Under the pieces are notes generated by a model that did no database searches, was not told where the DNA came from, and saw only the letters and a list, made by a program, of their open reading frames with translations. The position numbers and the translations under genes were made by a program. Source: Mesorhizobium comanense (lineage in GTDB: Bacteria > Pseudomonadota > Alphaproteobacteria > Rhizobiales > Rhizobiaceae). From it: 64,000 nt of DNA. The stretch lies in contig NZ_SCNN01000023.1 of assembly GCF_005503535.1 (NCBI RefSeq), positions 28,424-92,423 on the forward strand, read 5' to 3'. Shown piece by piece: positions 53,915 through 61,796 of the stretch (positions are counted from its first letter, which is position 1; each line of letters begins with the position of its first letter).

Positions 53915-54831
53915 TCCGTCAACCTCCTTAGATCCTTCCATAAATCCACGGCATCTCCAATCGATGTACGGAATTTGTACTGCGTGCCGCCGCCGCCTTG
54001 ACCGAACCAGGGCGTGCTCTTTCCTGACAGAACCTTAACAGGCTTTGTAACCTCATACACATTGTATGGCTTGGTTTCTAATGTACCAGGAACGAGGCTT
54101 CGCATCCAAACAGGAGTACCTTCAGGAGCCGCGAAGGCGCCTGTTTCGGTCCCATAGCGGTCAATACGGGTCCCCACAGGTAAAGTCTCTTCCACAACAG
54201 GTCCTAGAAAACCGTCATTGGGCGGGTAGTAGGAATATAGACTGGTGCCGGTCTCCGATTTCGCTCCTGCGTCAGCAGCCTGACCGGGAGCAACCCTGGA
54301 GGTTGGCGTATTTGTCGCTTCCAAACCACTAACGGATCGTCCTGCTTGCCCTGCCGCCTTGGAACCGAGCCATTCAATCGCTCGCGCTATTCCTTTCCCA
54401 GCACCTTCGCCCAAGCCCCAGGTCGCCGCATCGGATCCCTGATGCATCATCAAGGCTTCAACGTCGTTCGCCGGCTCGTAGTAAACGTCTTTGTTCTCTG
54501 GAGACTTGACGCTGGCTCCGCCCAGTGAGGCAAGGTTGGAGCCCATCTGGTCACTGACCTTGCCTAAAAATATCCCTGCATTGGCGGCAAGTTTGCCAAG
54601 CGCTTTGGCCTCCGATGCAAATATTGAGCTGGTGGATGGCGGTTGATAGCCAGCCTCGACCGGCATAATCCAACCCAGGCCAACGGCAGCCAGTTGCTTA
54701 CCCACGGCTGCCCGGGCGACAGGGCCGGAGGTTTCCGCAAGCAGCGCGGTTATTTTCGCGTTCTTTTCCTGCTGATACGTACTGGGGCTATTACGATTGT
54801 CCGAAAGCTCTTGAATGATGTACTGCGGCAC
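53911..54831 (-). CDS. TNT-domain toxin (NAD+ glycohydrolase-like) fused to an ejection-protein fragment
   Basis: A 306-residue frame. Residues ~200-287 match the tuberculosis necrotizing toxin domain: YPPNDGFLG, then TRIDRYG, APEGTPVWMRSL, STPWFGQGGGGTQYKF. R225, R244 and Q284 sit where TNT places its NAD-binding and catalytic Arg, Arg and Gln. The first ~55 residues align with the 741-residue ejection protein (LVPQYIIQEL beside PLPQAVAQDI). The GTG at 54831 has no ribosome-binding site and an in-frame TGA lies at 54856-54858, so this is probably a silent orphan toxin tip. Confidence 0.82.
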   Translation of the reverse strand: MPQYIIQELSDNRNSPSTYQQEKNAKITALLAETSGPVARAAVGKQLAAVGLGWIMPVEAGYQPPSTSSIFASEAKALGKLAANAGIFLGKVSDQMGSNLASLGGASVKSPENKDVYYEPANDVEALMMHQGSDAATWGLGEGAGKGIARAIEWLGSKAAGQAGRSVSGLEATNTPTSRVAPGQAADAGAKSETGTSLYSYYPPNDGFLGPVVEETLPVGTRIDRYGTETGAFAAPEGTPVWMRSLVPGTLETKPYNVYEVTKPVKVLSGKSTPWFGQGGGGTQYKFRTSIGDAVDLWKDLRRLTE

Positions 54832-54881
54832 CAGTTGGGGGTTCTCGATGCCCAGTCATTCTTGCGCGACAAGTCCGATGG
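54660..54881 (-). pseudogene. Fragment of a second phage ejection-protein gene
   Basis: The frame AIGLVAQE, stop, LGIENPQLVPQ aligns codon by codon with AISIAAQKQLGIENLQPLPQ near residue 463 of the intact ejection protein. The similarity begins right at the palindromic repeat (54882) and fades after ~60 codons inside the TNT gene. The stop TGA at 54856-54858 shows it is no longer part of a full-length gene. Confidence 0.75.
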
Positions 54882-54945
54882 CTCCCCGTTCAACGGGGAG
54901 AAGGTCCCGGCAGAGGGATGAGGGGCAGCGCCAAGGTCTGAATAA
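54882..54945. repeat. Palindromic repeat, right border of the toxin cassette
   Basis: CTCCCCGTT-CAACGGGGAG (54882-54900) plus AAGGTCCCGGCAGAGGGATG repeats the element at 52922-52990 almost exactly and in the same orientation. The ejection-protein fragment starts at its edge. Confidence 0.82.
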
Positions 54946-55008
54946 GCTGGCGCTGCACTTATCCTCAGAGCGTTTCGACGCTATCGTCTCCTCCTCGAGG
55001 GGATAACG

Positions 55009-55323
55009 ATGCGATTTTCGATAGCCTCATTGCTGGTTGCCTGTTCGGTGTCCGCGCAGGCCAATGAGGCTGTGAACGTCGATCAGATCAGTGGCTGCCT
55101 GGTCTTGCCGGTTGCCGCCGTCGACAATCACATCAAAGCCACTTTCGAAGTGACCTTGGACAAGGCCGGCAAGGTAAAGTCGGTCGCCGTCATATCCTAT
55201 GAGCCGCATTCCGAAGCGGCGGCGGAAGCGGCTCGGCAACTTTCGAGATCGGTCCAGCGATGCTGGCCGCCAAGCGCCAAAACCAGCCCGACGCGGATCA
55301 CTGTGGATCTGAAAGAATTCTAG
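55009..55323 (+). CDS. Secreted protein with TonB/TolA C-terminal-like domain
   Basis: A 104-residue protein with a signal peptide (SVSAQANE) followed by a domain reading IKATFEVTLDKAGKVKSVAV and ending in a Cys-containing segment and TRITVDLKEF, like TonB or TolA C-terminal folds. It lies on the opposite strand between the two toxin modules. It may be a host gene trapped in the locus or a cargo gene. Confidence 0.65.
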   Translation: MRFSIASLLVACSVSAQANEAVNVDQISGCLVLPVAAVDNHIKATFEVTLDKAGKVKSVAVISYEPHSEAAAEAARQLSRSVQRCWPPSAKTSPTRITVDLKEF

Positions 55324-55513
55324 GCATCCGCGAATTACGGCATGTCCACGAAGGTCATGGTCCGTATCGATTTACCGAATGACCCGCCATGCCGATAGAT
55401 TACGGTGACCGCGCACCCTACACCGGCTGATCCCGATGGCCGGCGGCGCGCGCTCGCCAAAGTCCACCGCATCCCATCGCGATTGAACCAACAGGCGACA
55501 CACGTTACGGGTA
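55324..55513. other. Intergenic region between the secreted protein and immunity gene
   Basis: About 190 bases between convergent genes. I see no repeat, terminator or coding sequence that can be supported. Confidence 0.4.
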
Positions 55514-55837
55514 TCAATAACCAACAAAATTGACTATTTTGCAACCTTCAACATGAACAAAAACAATAATATTCAAATTTCCGGTTATATAACCATCTCT
55601 ACTAGACAGATCGCCACAATTTACCTCAAAATCAGATGACGAGTTAACAATCTTAGGAATAACAAATAAGTGATATCCTTTTGAAACATCGTATTCGACA
55701 CCTAGGAATTTTATACTCCCTCCGGGGTAATCCTTCATAGAGACTACGAATAAACAAGCGCTTAACACCTCCACAATGGCCACAATGGCGAAAAGTGCAG
55801 CGACACATCCGGCAATCCAGGAGGCGAGGCGTTTCAT
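55514..55837 (-). CDS. Putative immunity protein (small membrane protein)
   Basis: A 107-residue low-GC protein with an N-terminal membrane helix (IAGCVAALFAIVAIVEVLSA) and an extracytoplasmic beta-like domain with two later cysteines. It overlaps the toxin-bearing ejection protein by ATGA, so it is made with it. A membrane-anchored immunity protein would meet a toxin acting at or outside the inner membrane. No family was recognised; the role is inferred from position and base composition. Confidence 0.55.
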   Translation of the reverse strand: MKRLASWIAGCVAALFAIVAIVEVLSACLFVVSMKDYPGGSIKFLGVEYDVSKGYHLFVIPKIVNSSSDFEVNCGDLSSRDGYITGNLNIIVFVHVEGCKIVNFVGY

Positions 55838-58059
55838 TTTTTTCTCATATGCACAGGTTCACTTTGCAGATAGCCGAAGCGAAAAGCGAGGTCCGCAATA
55901 TCGTTTGGGGTCAGGTCTGTATCTTTCAATGCTTCGGCCAGTTCGCGAGCATTATGGTTGTTGATTAGGTCCATTGTTCGTTCAGGATCAGGGTCTGGAA
56001 CCGAAATTTCGTGTGCATCCGCAAAGGTTTTCGCGCGTTCGACACCTATCGACTGTGTCATATCCGCATTCCAGGCAGCATGACGTTTTGCATCACCCTC
56101 ATTGTTCCACCCTTTGATGCTGCCCGCACGAGATGAAGCTATTTTACCATAAACGGCTCCTATGGGGTCTCCAAAGAACGCTCCCCATTCTCCTGGCCCC
56201 TCTGGGTCAAACGCCAACTTTGATTCGTCGATGACCGCAGACTGGAGGATCCCATTTACATCACGTTTTATCCTTGGCGGGACTATAAGTTTGTCTCTCA
56301 CTCCTTTCCGACTTACAATGGTCGCGAAAGTAACCTCTTTACTTTTCTGCCGAGCTCCCTCGTCTTGAAAAAATGGCCTAGCCCGCTTGTCGAAATCCTC
56401 TTGCCCAAGAGGCACGGGAGCAAGTTCCTGTTCGGCCTCCTGAGCCGTCTCCCGCGTGGCAGCCGTCATAACCGGGTCGATTCGATCAGGCCTTGAGACA
56501 CGAGCCCGGGTCAGTTGCTGAAACAGAGCGGCTCGAACGCCGGCATCTGGTACTCCCGAGCGCAACCTATCCAGCAGAACATTCTTGTCTCTTTGGGACA
56601 CATCCTCATTATTCAGGGTCTCGGCGATGTCTTGAGCTACAGCTTGCGGCAAGGGTTGAAGATTTTCGATACCAAGTTGCTTTTGCGCAGCGATGGATAT
56701 CGCCATAGCTTTTCCATAGGCACTCGGATCGGAGCTGCCTGACTCCACCACCATGTTCCACGCCGCATCCAAACCGGGAAAAACCTTTCGGACATAGCCG
56801 CCCGGATCGTCCTGCCTCTCCTTGAGCGTGAGGTCGGCCGCAGTAGCTATGGCGTCACGACGCGCCCGGTCTTGTTCCGGCGTCGCACTACCGGCCTTGG
56901 GCGCGGACTCTTTGACCATGACCTGCACGGCGTCGTTAGACATCGTGCGCATGCCGTAGAACTGGCGACTGACATCAAGCGCTTGATTGAAGGCCTGAGA
57001 ACGCCTGCCCCCTTCCGTCGAGCCATGGAGCGCCACGAACTGCTCTGGTGTGAAAGTCGGCCCTGAATAGCTACCTGTCTCCCTGATCGCGGCCGGCGCG
57101 TTCTGTTCTGCCAGGCTAATGCTGGCGCGCATTTCGACTTGCCGCGCGGCATCGGCTGCCCAGGCTTGCTGGGCTAGGGCCGGCCGATCTTCAGGCGGAA
57201 TGTCGTCCCGGAAAGCCTGAGCCACTCGCTGGTCTGGCGTGGGCTTGCCAACGCGATCGCCGGTCGCGACAGCCGCTTCCGGGTTGCCCGAGGCAAGACC
57301 CCAGGTGATCGGCTGGACGCCGGAGGCATCGCCCTCTGAGGTCTCTCCCTGTCCCCCGACACCAAACATATCCAGCGCGCGCTGCGGATCCCTGGCGATC
57401 AGCGCCTCGAAGCGGGCCTTGGCGGCGGTGCTAAACCACTCCTTCGCCATCTGCTGCCGGATGCCGGGATCGACCCCCATTTTGTCGATGAGGTCGAGGC
57501 CCTCCTGCCTGGCCGCTTCGAAGGCCACGTGATCGTCGGGATCGGCATTGCCGATGGCGATGGCGCCGGTCTTCAGAGCCGTGTCCACCTCGGCCTGCTC
57601 GTAATCGCGGCGCCGCTGATTTTGCTGCAGCGCCATGCGTATCGAGCCTGCCTCGCGCAGCGCGGGCTTGCGGCTGGCAAGGCCAGGGCGAAGTTCGGCC
57701 GGCGCCTGTTTGACGAAGTCGTCGAACAGCGTGTCGAACAGGCCGGTCTTCACCACCTGGCCGGTGCGTGGATCGAGCTGCCCGTAAATGGCGTCGTGCA
57801 GGCCCGCGCCGTCGGCCGCCGCGTTCGCCACGGCGTCGGCCTCGGCCTGCGCGAGCTGGCCGTTCAGCCGGCGCGCGGCGATCTCGGTGTCGAAGCCCTG
57901 CTGCTGCGCCTGGCGCAGCTGATAGTGCCCGGCAAGCGCCTGCCACTCGTCGTCGAGTGGCTGGACCGCCTCGCCGAGCGGCGGCGAGTCGGGACCTTGC
58001 ACCGGATTGCCGGCATCGCGCCGCCGCTGGCCGACGGAGAGAGGAATGACATGGACCAT
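55834..58059 (-). CDS. Phage internal virion/ejection protein with C-terminal polymorphic-toxin-like domain
   Basis: A 741-residue protein. The N-terminus VIPLSVGQRRRDAGNPVQ matches the decayed copy behind the gp14-like gene, so it is a podovirus internal (gp15/16-type) protein; helical regions cover residues ~40-560. The last ~90 residues read WNNEGDAKRHAAWNADM, KTFADAHEISV and TMDLINNHNA, which resembles the DUF6973 toxin-associated domain (G-DA-RHA-WNA, AHE, MDLxNN). H660, H683 and E684 are possible catalytic residues. It ends in ATGA with a small membrane gene. The ATG at 58059 follows AGAGGAATGAC. Confidence 0.75.
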   Translation of the reverse strand: MVHVIPLSVGQRRRDAGNPVQGPDSPPLGEAVQPLDDEWQALAGHYQLRQAQQQGFDTEIAARRLNGQLAQAEADAVANAAADGAGLHDAIYGQLDPRTGQVVKTGLFDTLFDDFVKQAPAELRPGLASRKPALREAGSIRMALQQNQRRRDYEQAEVDTALKTGAIAIGNADPDDHVAFEAARQEGLDLIDKMGVDPGIRQQMAKEWFSTAAKARFEALIARDPQRALDMFGVGGQGETSEGDASGVQPITWGLASGNPEAAVATGDRVGKPTPDQRVAQAFRDDIPPEDRPALAQQAWAADAARQVEMRASISLAEQNAPAAIRETGSYSGPTFTPEQFVALHGSTEGGRRSQAFNQALDVSRQFYGMRTMSNDAVQVMVKESAPKAGSATPEQDRARRDAIATAADLTLKERQDDPGGYVRKVFPGLDAAWNMVVESGSSDPSAYGKAMAISIAAQKQLGIENLQPLPQAVAQDIAETLNNEDVSQRDKNVLLDRLRSGVPDAGVRAALFQQLTRARVSRPDRIDPVMTAATRETAQEAEQELAPVPLGQEDFDKRARPFFQDEGARQKSKEVTFATIVSRKGVRDKLIVPPRIKRDVNGILQSAVIDESKLAFDPEGPGEWGAFFGDPIGAVYGKIASSRAGSIKGWNNEGDAKRHAAWNADMTQSIGVERAKTFADAHEISVPDPDPERTMDLINNHNARELAEALKDTDLTPNDIADLAFRFGYLQSEPVHMRKK

Positions 58060-58660
58060 TGGCTGTCTCCTGCCTGGCGGTTGGGGGCGTGGCGACGGGC
58101 CACCGGGAACGGCGGCCGGCATGGCGATGCGGATGGTGGGGTTTCGGCTGGGCGGCGGAAGGAGCAAGGACTCGCGGCGCCCGCGACAGCTGATTTCCCT
58201 CTCGTGGGCGAGATGTCCGGCAGGAGAGAGGAGGTCAGTAGAGCGCCTACGACGATCTGGCCTGGATAAACTTCAACTGAGAATCCCTGGCGAAGGGGTA
58301 TCGAAACACTGCAACATCGGCGGGACAGCGCCCCCGCCTCTGCCCCGCCGATAGCGTGCGTGGCGGCTTGGAGCATGCATTTCTCTTATGCGGCGCTGGT
58401 CGACCCCCACTCCGTCTCGGCTCCGCCGAGCCACCTCTCCCCCGATCGACGGGGGAGAGGAAAGGCGCCAGGTTTTCTGTCGTCACCGCTCGTCCAAGAG
58501 GCTCCGTTCCTTTCCCTCCGGAGGGGGAAAGATGGCGCTGCGAAGCAGCGACGGATTGGGGAACCAAATGGCAATCAGGCCTGGGACCGATCAGTCACGC
58601 CAGTCACACAAGATGCATGCATCCCCTAGACACCCGGAGGAGATCGGCAGCTTCAGCGCC
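58060..58660. repeat. Repeat-rich intergenic region
   Basis: This 600-base gap holds at least two palindromic repeat copies: CTCTCGTGGGCGAGATGTCC with CCGGCAGGAGAGAGG at 58195-58235, and CCACCTCTCCCCCGATCGAC with its complement GGGGGAGAGG at 58431-58460, plus a GGAGGGGGAAAG hairpin near 58510-58530. I see no supported gene. It separates the ejection protein from the portal-side genes and suggests insertion of the toxin gene here. Confidence 0.6.
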
Positions 58661-58984
58661 TCACCGCTCCTCGGCCCGCGCGGCCCTTTCCAGCGCGGCG
58701 AGCTGCGCCTCGTCCAGCGTTAGGAAGTCCATGATGTGCTGCACCACTTCGGCGCGCGCGTTGGAGAGCGCGCTGTGCAGCTCGAAGCCTTCCGGCGTCT
58801 TGGTCCGCGCCATCCACTCGCCATAGGAAGGGCGCCGGTAGTAGCCGACCGCGGCTGTGAGATCGGCCAGCACCATTTCGCCGTCTTCGCCGGAAAAGGC
58901 GCGCTGATATGCCTTGGCCAGCGCCTCGCGCGCCCCGGCCGGGCCGCGGTTGCGCGCGGCATGGGCAAAGCGTTTGCGGCTCAT
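58661..58984 (-). CDS. Phage small structural hypothetical protein
   Basis: A 107-residue helical protein (GAREALAKAYQRAFSGEDGE, GYYRRPSYGEWMARTKTPEG). It overlaps the portal gene by ATGA. Short proteins of this type follow the portal in several T7-like prophages; the function is unknown. Confidence 0.6.
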   Translation of the reverse strand: MSRKRFAHAARNRGPAGAREALAKAYQRAFSGEDGEMVLADLTAAVGYYRRPSYGEWMARTKTPEGFELHSALSNARAEVVQHIMDFLTLDEAQLAALERAARAEER

Positions 58985-60756
58985 GCGCCCTGCCCCGGCA
59001 TTGCAGCGCCCTGGGCGCCGGCATCGGAAGCCGTCCCGCCGGCCGCGCCGCCCTGCATCATTCCCTGCAGGCTGTCGAGCAGGCCGCTGTCGCGCGCCTG
59101 CACGGCCGCCGGCACGGCGTCCTTGGCCACCTTGCCTGCCGCGGCGATGGCGGCCATGCCGGCCTGCGCCTGCTGGGCCTGCTCCCTGGCGCCGCGCATG
59201 CCCTGCACCTCCTCCTTGCGCCGGAAGATGCGCTGCGGGCTGCGGCCGGCGCCCTGCACCACGCGGATCGCCTCGTCGCTGTCGATATTGTCCATGACGC
59301 CGGGGTCGAACTGCGCCATCTGCATGGCTGTGGTCACCAGCTGGATGGTGTCGCGCGCCTCGGCCGAACGCCTGAGCACGTCGAGCGGACCGGTGAAGGT
59401 CGGCCGCACAGACTTGCCCGCCAGGCTCTGCGGCGGCACGAAGCGGCTGCCCTCGTCATAGAGCCCCTTGTCTTCCAGTATGCCGAGCTCGCGGTCGAGA
59501 TTGGTGGCGAAGCCGGCCTGGATGATGGAGCCCGAGGGTCCCAGCAGCGCGCCCTTCTCCTCCTGCCTTATCAGCGCTTCCGTCGCCGTCATCTGCGGGT
59601 TCTGCACCAGCGTCTGGAACAGGTTGACGAACATCATGTCGCGGATTTCCTCCGCCCGGCTCGCCGCGTAGTTGAAGGCATAGGTCGGGTTCTGTCCGGT
59701 GGCGATCGGCTGGATCAGCGGCCTGCCATTGTCGTCGATGAGGCCCGGATAATTCTCGCCCGGGTTCAGCACCGGCACATAGTCGAGCCGCGCCTTGGAT
59801 GCGGTGGCCGGATCGGTGACCTGCTGCAGCGCGCGCAGGCCGGAACGGCGCACCGCGTTCTCCTCGCGCACGGTGGTCAGCGCCTCGATGGCGGGCGAAA
59901 TGCCATAGGGATCGCCCTCGTAGCGGCGCCAGTTGAAGGTCGACACCGGGAAGGTGCGGAACCCGCTCTCCCGCACGATCTCCTCTTCGTCCTCGATGAC
60001 GTGATACGACCCGAACGCCATGTCGAGATAGCGGTATTGGCCCTCCTGACCGTACATCCGGCGCTCGTCGCGCGGCTGGATGCACTGGATGAGCGAGATC
60101 TTCGTCTCGCACTTGGCCGGATCGTCGACCAGCACCTTTATGCGCGCCGGCAGCTTTTCGTAGCCCAGGATCTGCGCCGCCTGCCGCGCCGTGCGCTCGT
60201 AGCGGCGGTGGAAGATGTCGACCTGGCCCCAGCGGTTGCGGCTGAGATATCCTTCGACCACGGGAATCGAGGCATAGCGGATCAGCGTCGAGCCGAACCC
60301 TTCCTCGGCATAGAGATAGGCCGGCCCGTAGCGCACGACGTTGCGCAGGCAGGCCTGCGTGGCCGGCACGAAGTTCGAGCTGGCCGAATAGCGCAGCGAG
60401 AACAGGAAATCGCGCAGCGCCTCCGCCCACTCCTTTTCCTCGTCGGTCTCCTCGTCGTCCATCTCGGCCGTCGACAGGCCGTGCCATTTTTCGGACTGCG
60501 GGATGATCAGGCTTTCCAGCCCCGCGGCCAGCCGGTTGGCGGCGGAGTTGATCGTGTTGGCATAGACGCGCGAGCCGCGCCGCTCCTGGCGCTCGGCCTG
60601 CGAGTCCCGGCCGCCGCCGGCCCGCCCGCTCCAGATGTCGGGCGCGTCGGGATCGCAGAACTCCGCCACCTGCTCCCAGACGGCCTCATACTGGCTGCGC
60701 TCGGTCTCGAGCTCGGACTGCCGCGAAAGAATATCGCGAGCGCGGGAATCGGTCAT
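58981..60756 (-). CDS. Phage portal (head-tail connector, T7 gp8-like)
   Basis: A 591-residue portal protein. The opening RARDILSRQSELETERSQYE, the INSAANRLAAGLESLIIPQS segment and PYGISPAIEALTTVREENAV are typical of Head-tail_con (podovirus) portals; the last ~80 residues are a Gln/Ala/Gly-rich helical barrel. The dodecamer forms the DNA entry vertex. The ATG at 60756 is chosen because upstream codons fall into a repeat. Confidence 0.88.
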   Translation of the reverse strand: MTDSRARDILSRQSELETERSQYEAVWEQVAEFCDPDAPDIWSGRAGGGRDSQAERQERRGSRVYANTINSAANRLAAGLESLIIPQSEKWHGLSTAEMDDEETDEEKEWAEALRDFLFSLRYSASSNFVPATQACLRNVVRYGPAYLYAEEGFGSTLIRYASIPVVEGYLSRNRWGQVDIFHRRYERTARQAAQILGYEKLPARIKVLVDDPAKCETKISLIQCIQPRDERRMYGQEGQYRYLDMAFGSYHVIEDEEEIVRESGFRTFPVSTFNWRRYEGDPYGISPAIEALTTVREENAVRRSGLRALQQVTDPATASKARLDYVPVLNPGENYPGLIDDNGRPLIQPIATGQNPTYAFNYAASRAEEIRDMMFVNLFQTLVQNPQMTATEALIRQEEKGALLGPSGSIIQAGFATNLDRELGILEDKGLYDEGSRFVPPQSLAGKSVRPTFTGPLDVLRRSAEARDTIQLVTTAMQMAQFDPGVMDNIDSDEAIRVVQGAGRSPQRIFRRKEEVQGMRGAREQAQQAQAGMAAIAAAGKVAKDAVPAAVQARDSGLLDSLQGMMQGGAAGGTASDAGAQGAAMPGQGA

Positions 60757-60794
60757 GGGATGGCCTCGCTGGGGATGTGGGGAGGGAGGTTTTG

Positions 60795-60942
60795 CCTTCT
60801 CCCCTTGTGGGAGAAGGTGGATCGGCGCGCAGCGCCGAGACGGTTGAGGGGTGTTCCAGCGGAGTGAGGCGTTGGCGTTTTCTGGAGCACCCCTCATCCG
60901 GCCTCGCTTCGCGAGGCCACCTTCTCCCACAGGGGGAGAAGG
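60795..60942. repeat. Palindromic intergenic repeat, paired inverted copies
   Basis: CCTTCTCCCCTTGTGGGAGA with AGGTGGATCGGCG at left faces GGCCACCTTCTCCCACAGGG with GGAGAAGG at right; CTCATCC and GTTGAGGGG flank the centre. This member of the window-wide family separates the portal gene from the small genes upstream. Confidence 0.75.
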
Positions 60943-60953
60943 AAAAGCGCGCC

Positions 60954-61043
60954 TCACCCCCGCTTCTTCACCAATCGCGCATGCCGGCGCCAGTACCACC
61001 AGTCCAGCACGCGGCGGCGAAAGCTTCGCTTCATCGCGGTCAT
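60954..61043 (-). CDS. Short Arg/Trp-rich peptide
   Basis: A 29-residue frame, ATG at 61043 two bases after the previous stop, reading MTAMKRSFRRRVLDWWYWRR then HARLVKKRG. It is highly basic with three clustered tryptophans. The tight coupling supports translation; similar short basic peptides are often missed in phage genomes. It could bind nucleic acid or membranes; no family is known to me. Confidence 0.45.
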   Translation of the reverse strand: MTAMKRSFRRRVLDWWYWRRHARLVKKRG

Positions 61044-61045
61044 GG

Positions 61046-61240
61046 TCACAGCCCCAGCAGCACGCGGCGCTGGCCATTGAGGCTCGACGGCGCAAGGTCG
61101 GTCTTGACGGTGCTCAGCGTGCCCTGGCGCTGTTCGAGTTCAGCCCGCAGGGCATCCTCGCGCGCCTGCACATCCTTGTCCTGCAAGGTCGGCGCCGGCG
61201 GCAGCGGCTTCAGTTCCGGTGGTTTTTGGAATAGGCACAT
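61046..61240 (-). CDS. Phage small hypothetical protein
   Basis: A 64-residue protein (MCLFQKPPELKPLPPAPTLQ, ending NGQRRVLLGL), a type seen before the portal in many podovirus-like prophages (Pro-rich start, 'RxxLLG' end). It overlaps the previous gene by about 100 bases in another frame. Role unknown. Confidence 0.6.
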   Translation of the reverse strand: MCLFQKPPELKPLPPAPTLQDKDVQAREDALRAELEQRQGTLSTVKTDLAPSSLNGQRRVLLGL

Positions 61241-61709
61241 GGTTCCAGCCTTCTCTTGTCCAATCGTAAAGGAAAAAGTCTTCGCCGTTCTTGCCGTAGG
61301 CCGGCAGGCGGCAGCGTTCAGTTGCGCCGAGGCGGTGTAGCCAGCGCAGCGCCAGATCGTTTTCGGCCAGCGCCCGCGCCTCGACCCGCCAGGCGCCGCG
61401 CGCGGCGACCCGTGGCCCAAGCGCTTCGTGGAAGTAGCGCGTGATCTCGGGCACGCAGCGCTTCATGCGGCGCGTGCCCCAGCTCCAGGCGATCCACAGC
61501 CCGCTCCGCTGCTCGGCCGCGCCGAAGCCTGCCTCCGGATTGCCGTCGAGTTCGGCGACATAGGCAAAACCTTGCAACGCGGTGAGCGCCAGCAGAGCCG
61601 GCGACCAATGGTCAAGCTGGCAGTCGATCTCGGCGCGATCCTCGGAGCGCAGATTGGCCGCGACATAGGAAAGATCGCGCAACGTGGCGGGAATGATGCG
61701 GACGGTCAT
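61140..61709 (-). CDS. Phage GNAT-like protein (DUF2833/T7 gp13-like)
   Basis: A 189-residue protein with an acetyltransferase-like core (RIIPATLRDLSYVAANLRSE, GWNHVPI) lacking a clear acetyl-CoA loop. It matches phage proteins of the DUF2833 family, related to T7 gp13, which is needed for internal-core assembly. The last ~30 residues overlap the downstream gene. The ATG at 61709 is chosen; upstream frame is unlikely. Confidence 0.65.
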   Translation of the reverse strand: MTVRIIPATLRDLSYVAANLRSEDRAEIDCQLDHWSPALLALTALQGFAYVAELDGNPEAGFGAAEQRSGLWIAWSWGTRRMKRCVPEITRYFHEALGPRVAARGAWRVEARALAENDLALRWLHRLGATERCRLPAYGKNGEDFFLYDWTREGWNHVPIPKTTGTEAAAAGADLAGQGCAGARGCPAG

Positions 61710-61796
61710 GGATGGACTTTCGTCAGTCGCCGAAGCCATCGTCGGCAAGGAAGCGCCGATGCCAGGCTTTCATCCTGCGAGCGCCGCGACGATGCA

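Noticed and set aside
55335..55544. A 69-codon leftward frame between the secreted protein and the immunity gene
   Set aside because: It overlaps the end of the immunity gene, lacks a ribosome-binding site and has no recognisable features.
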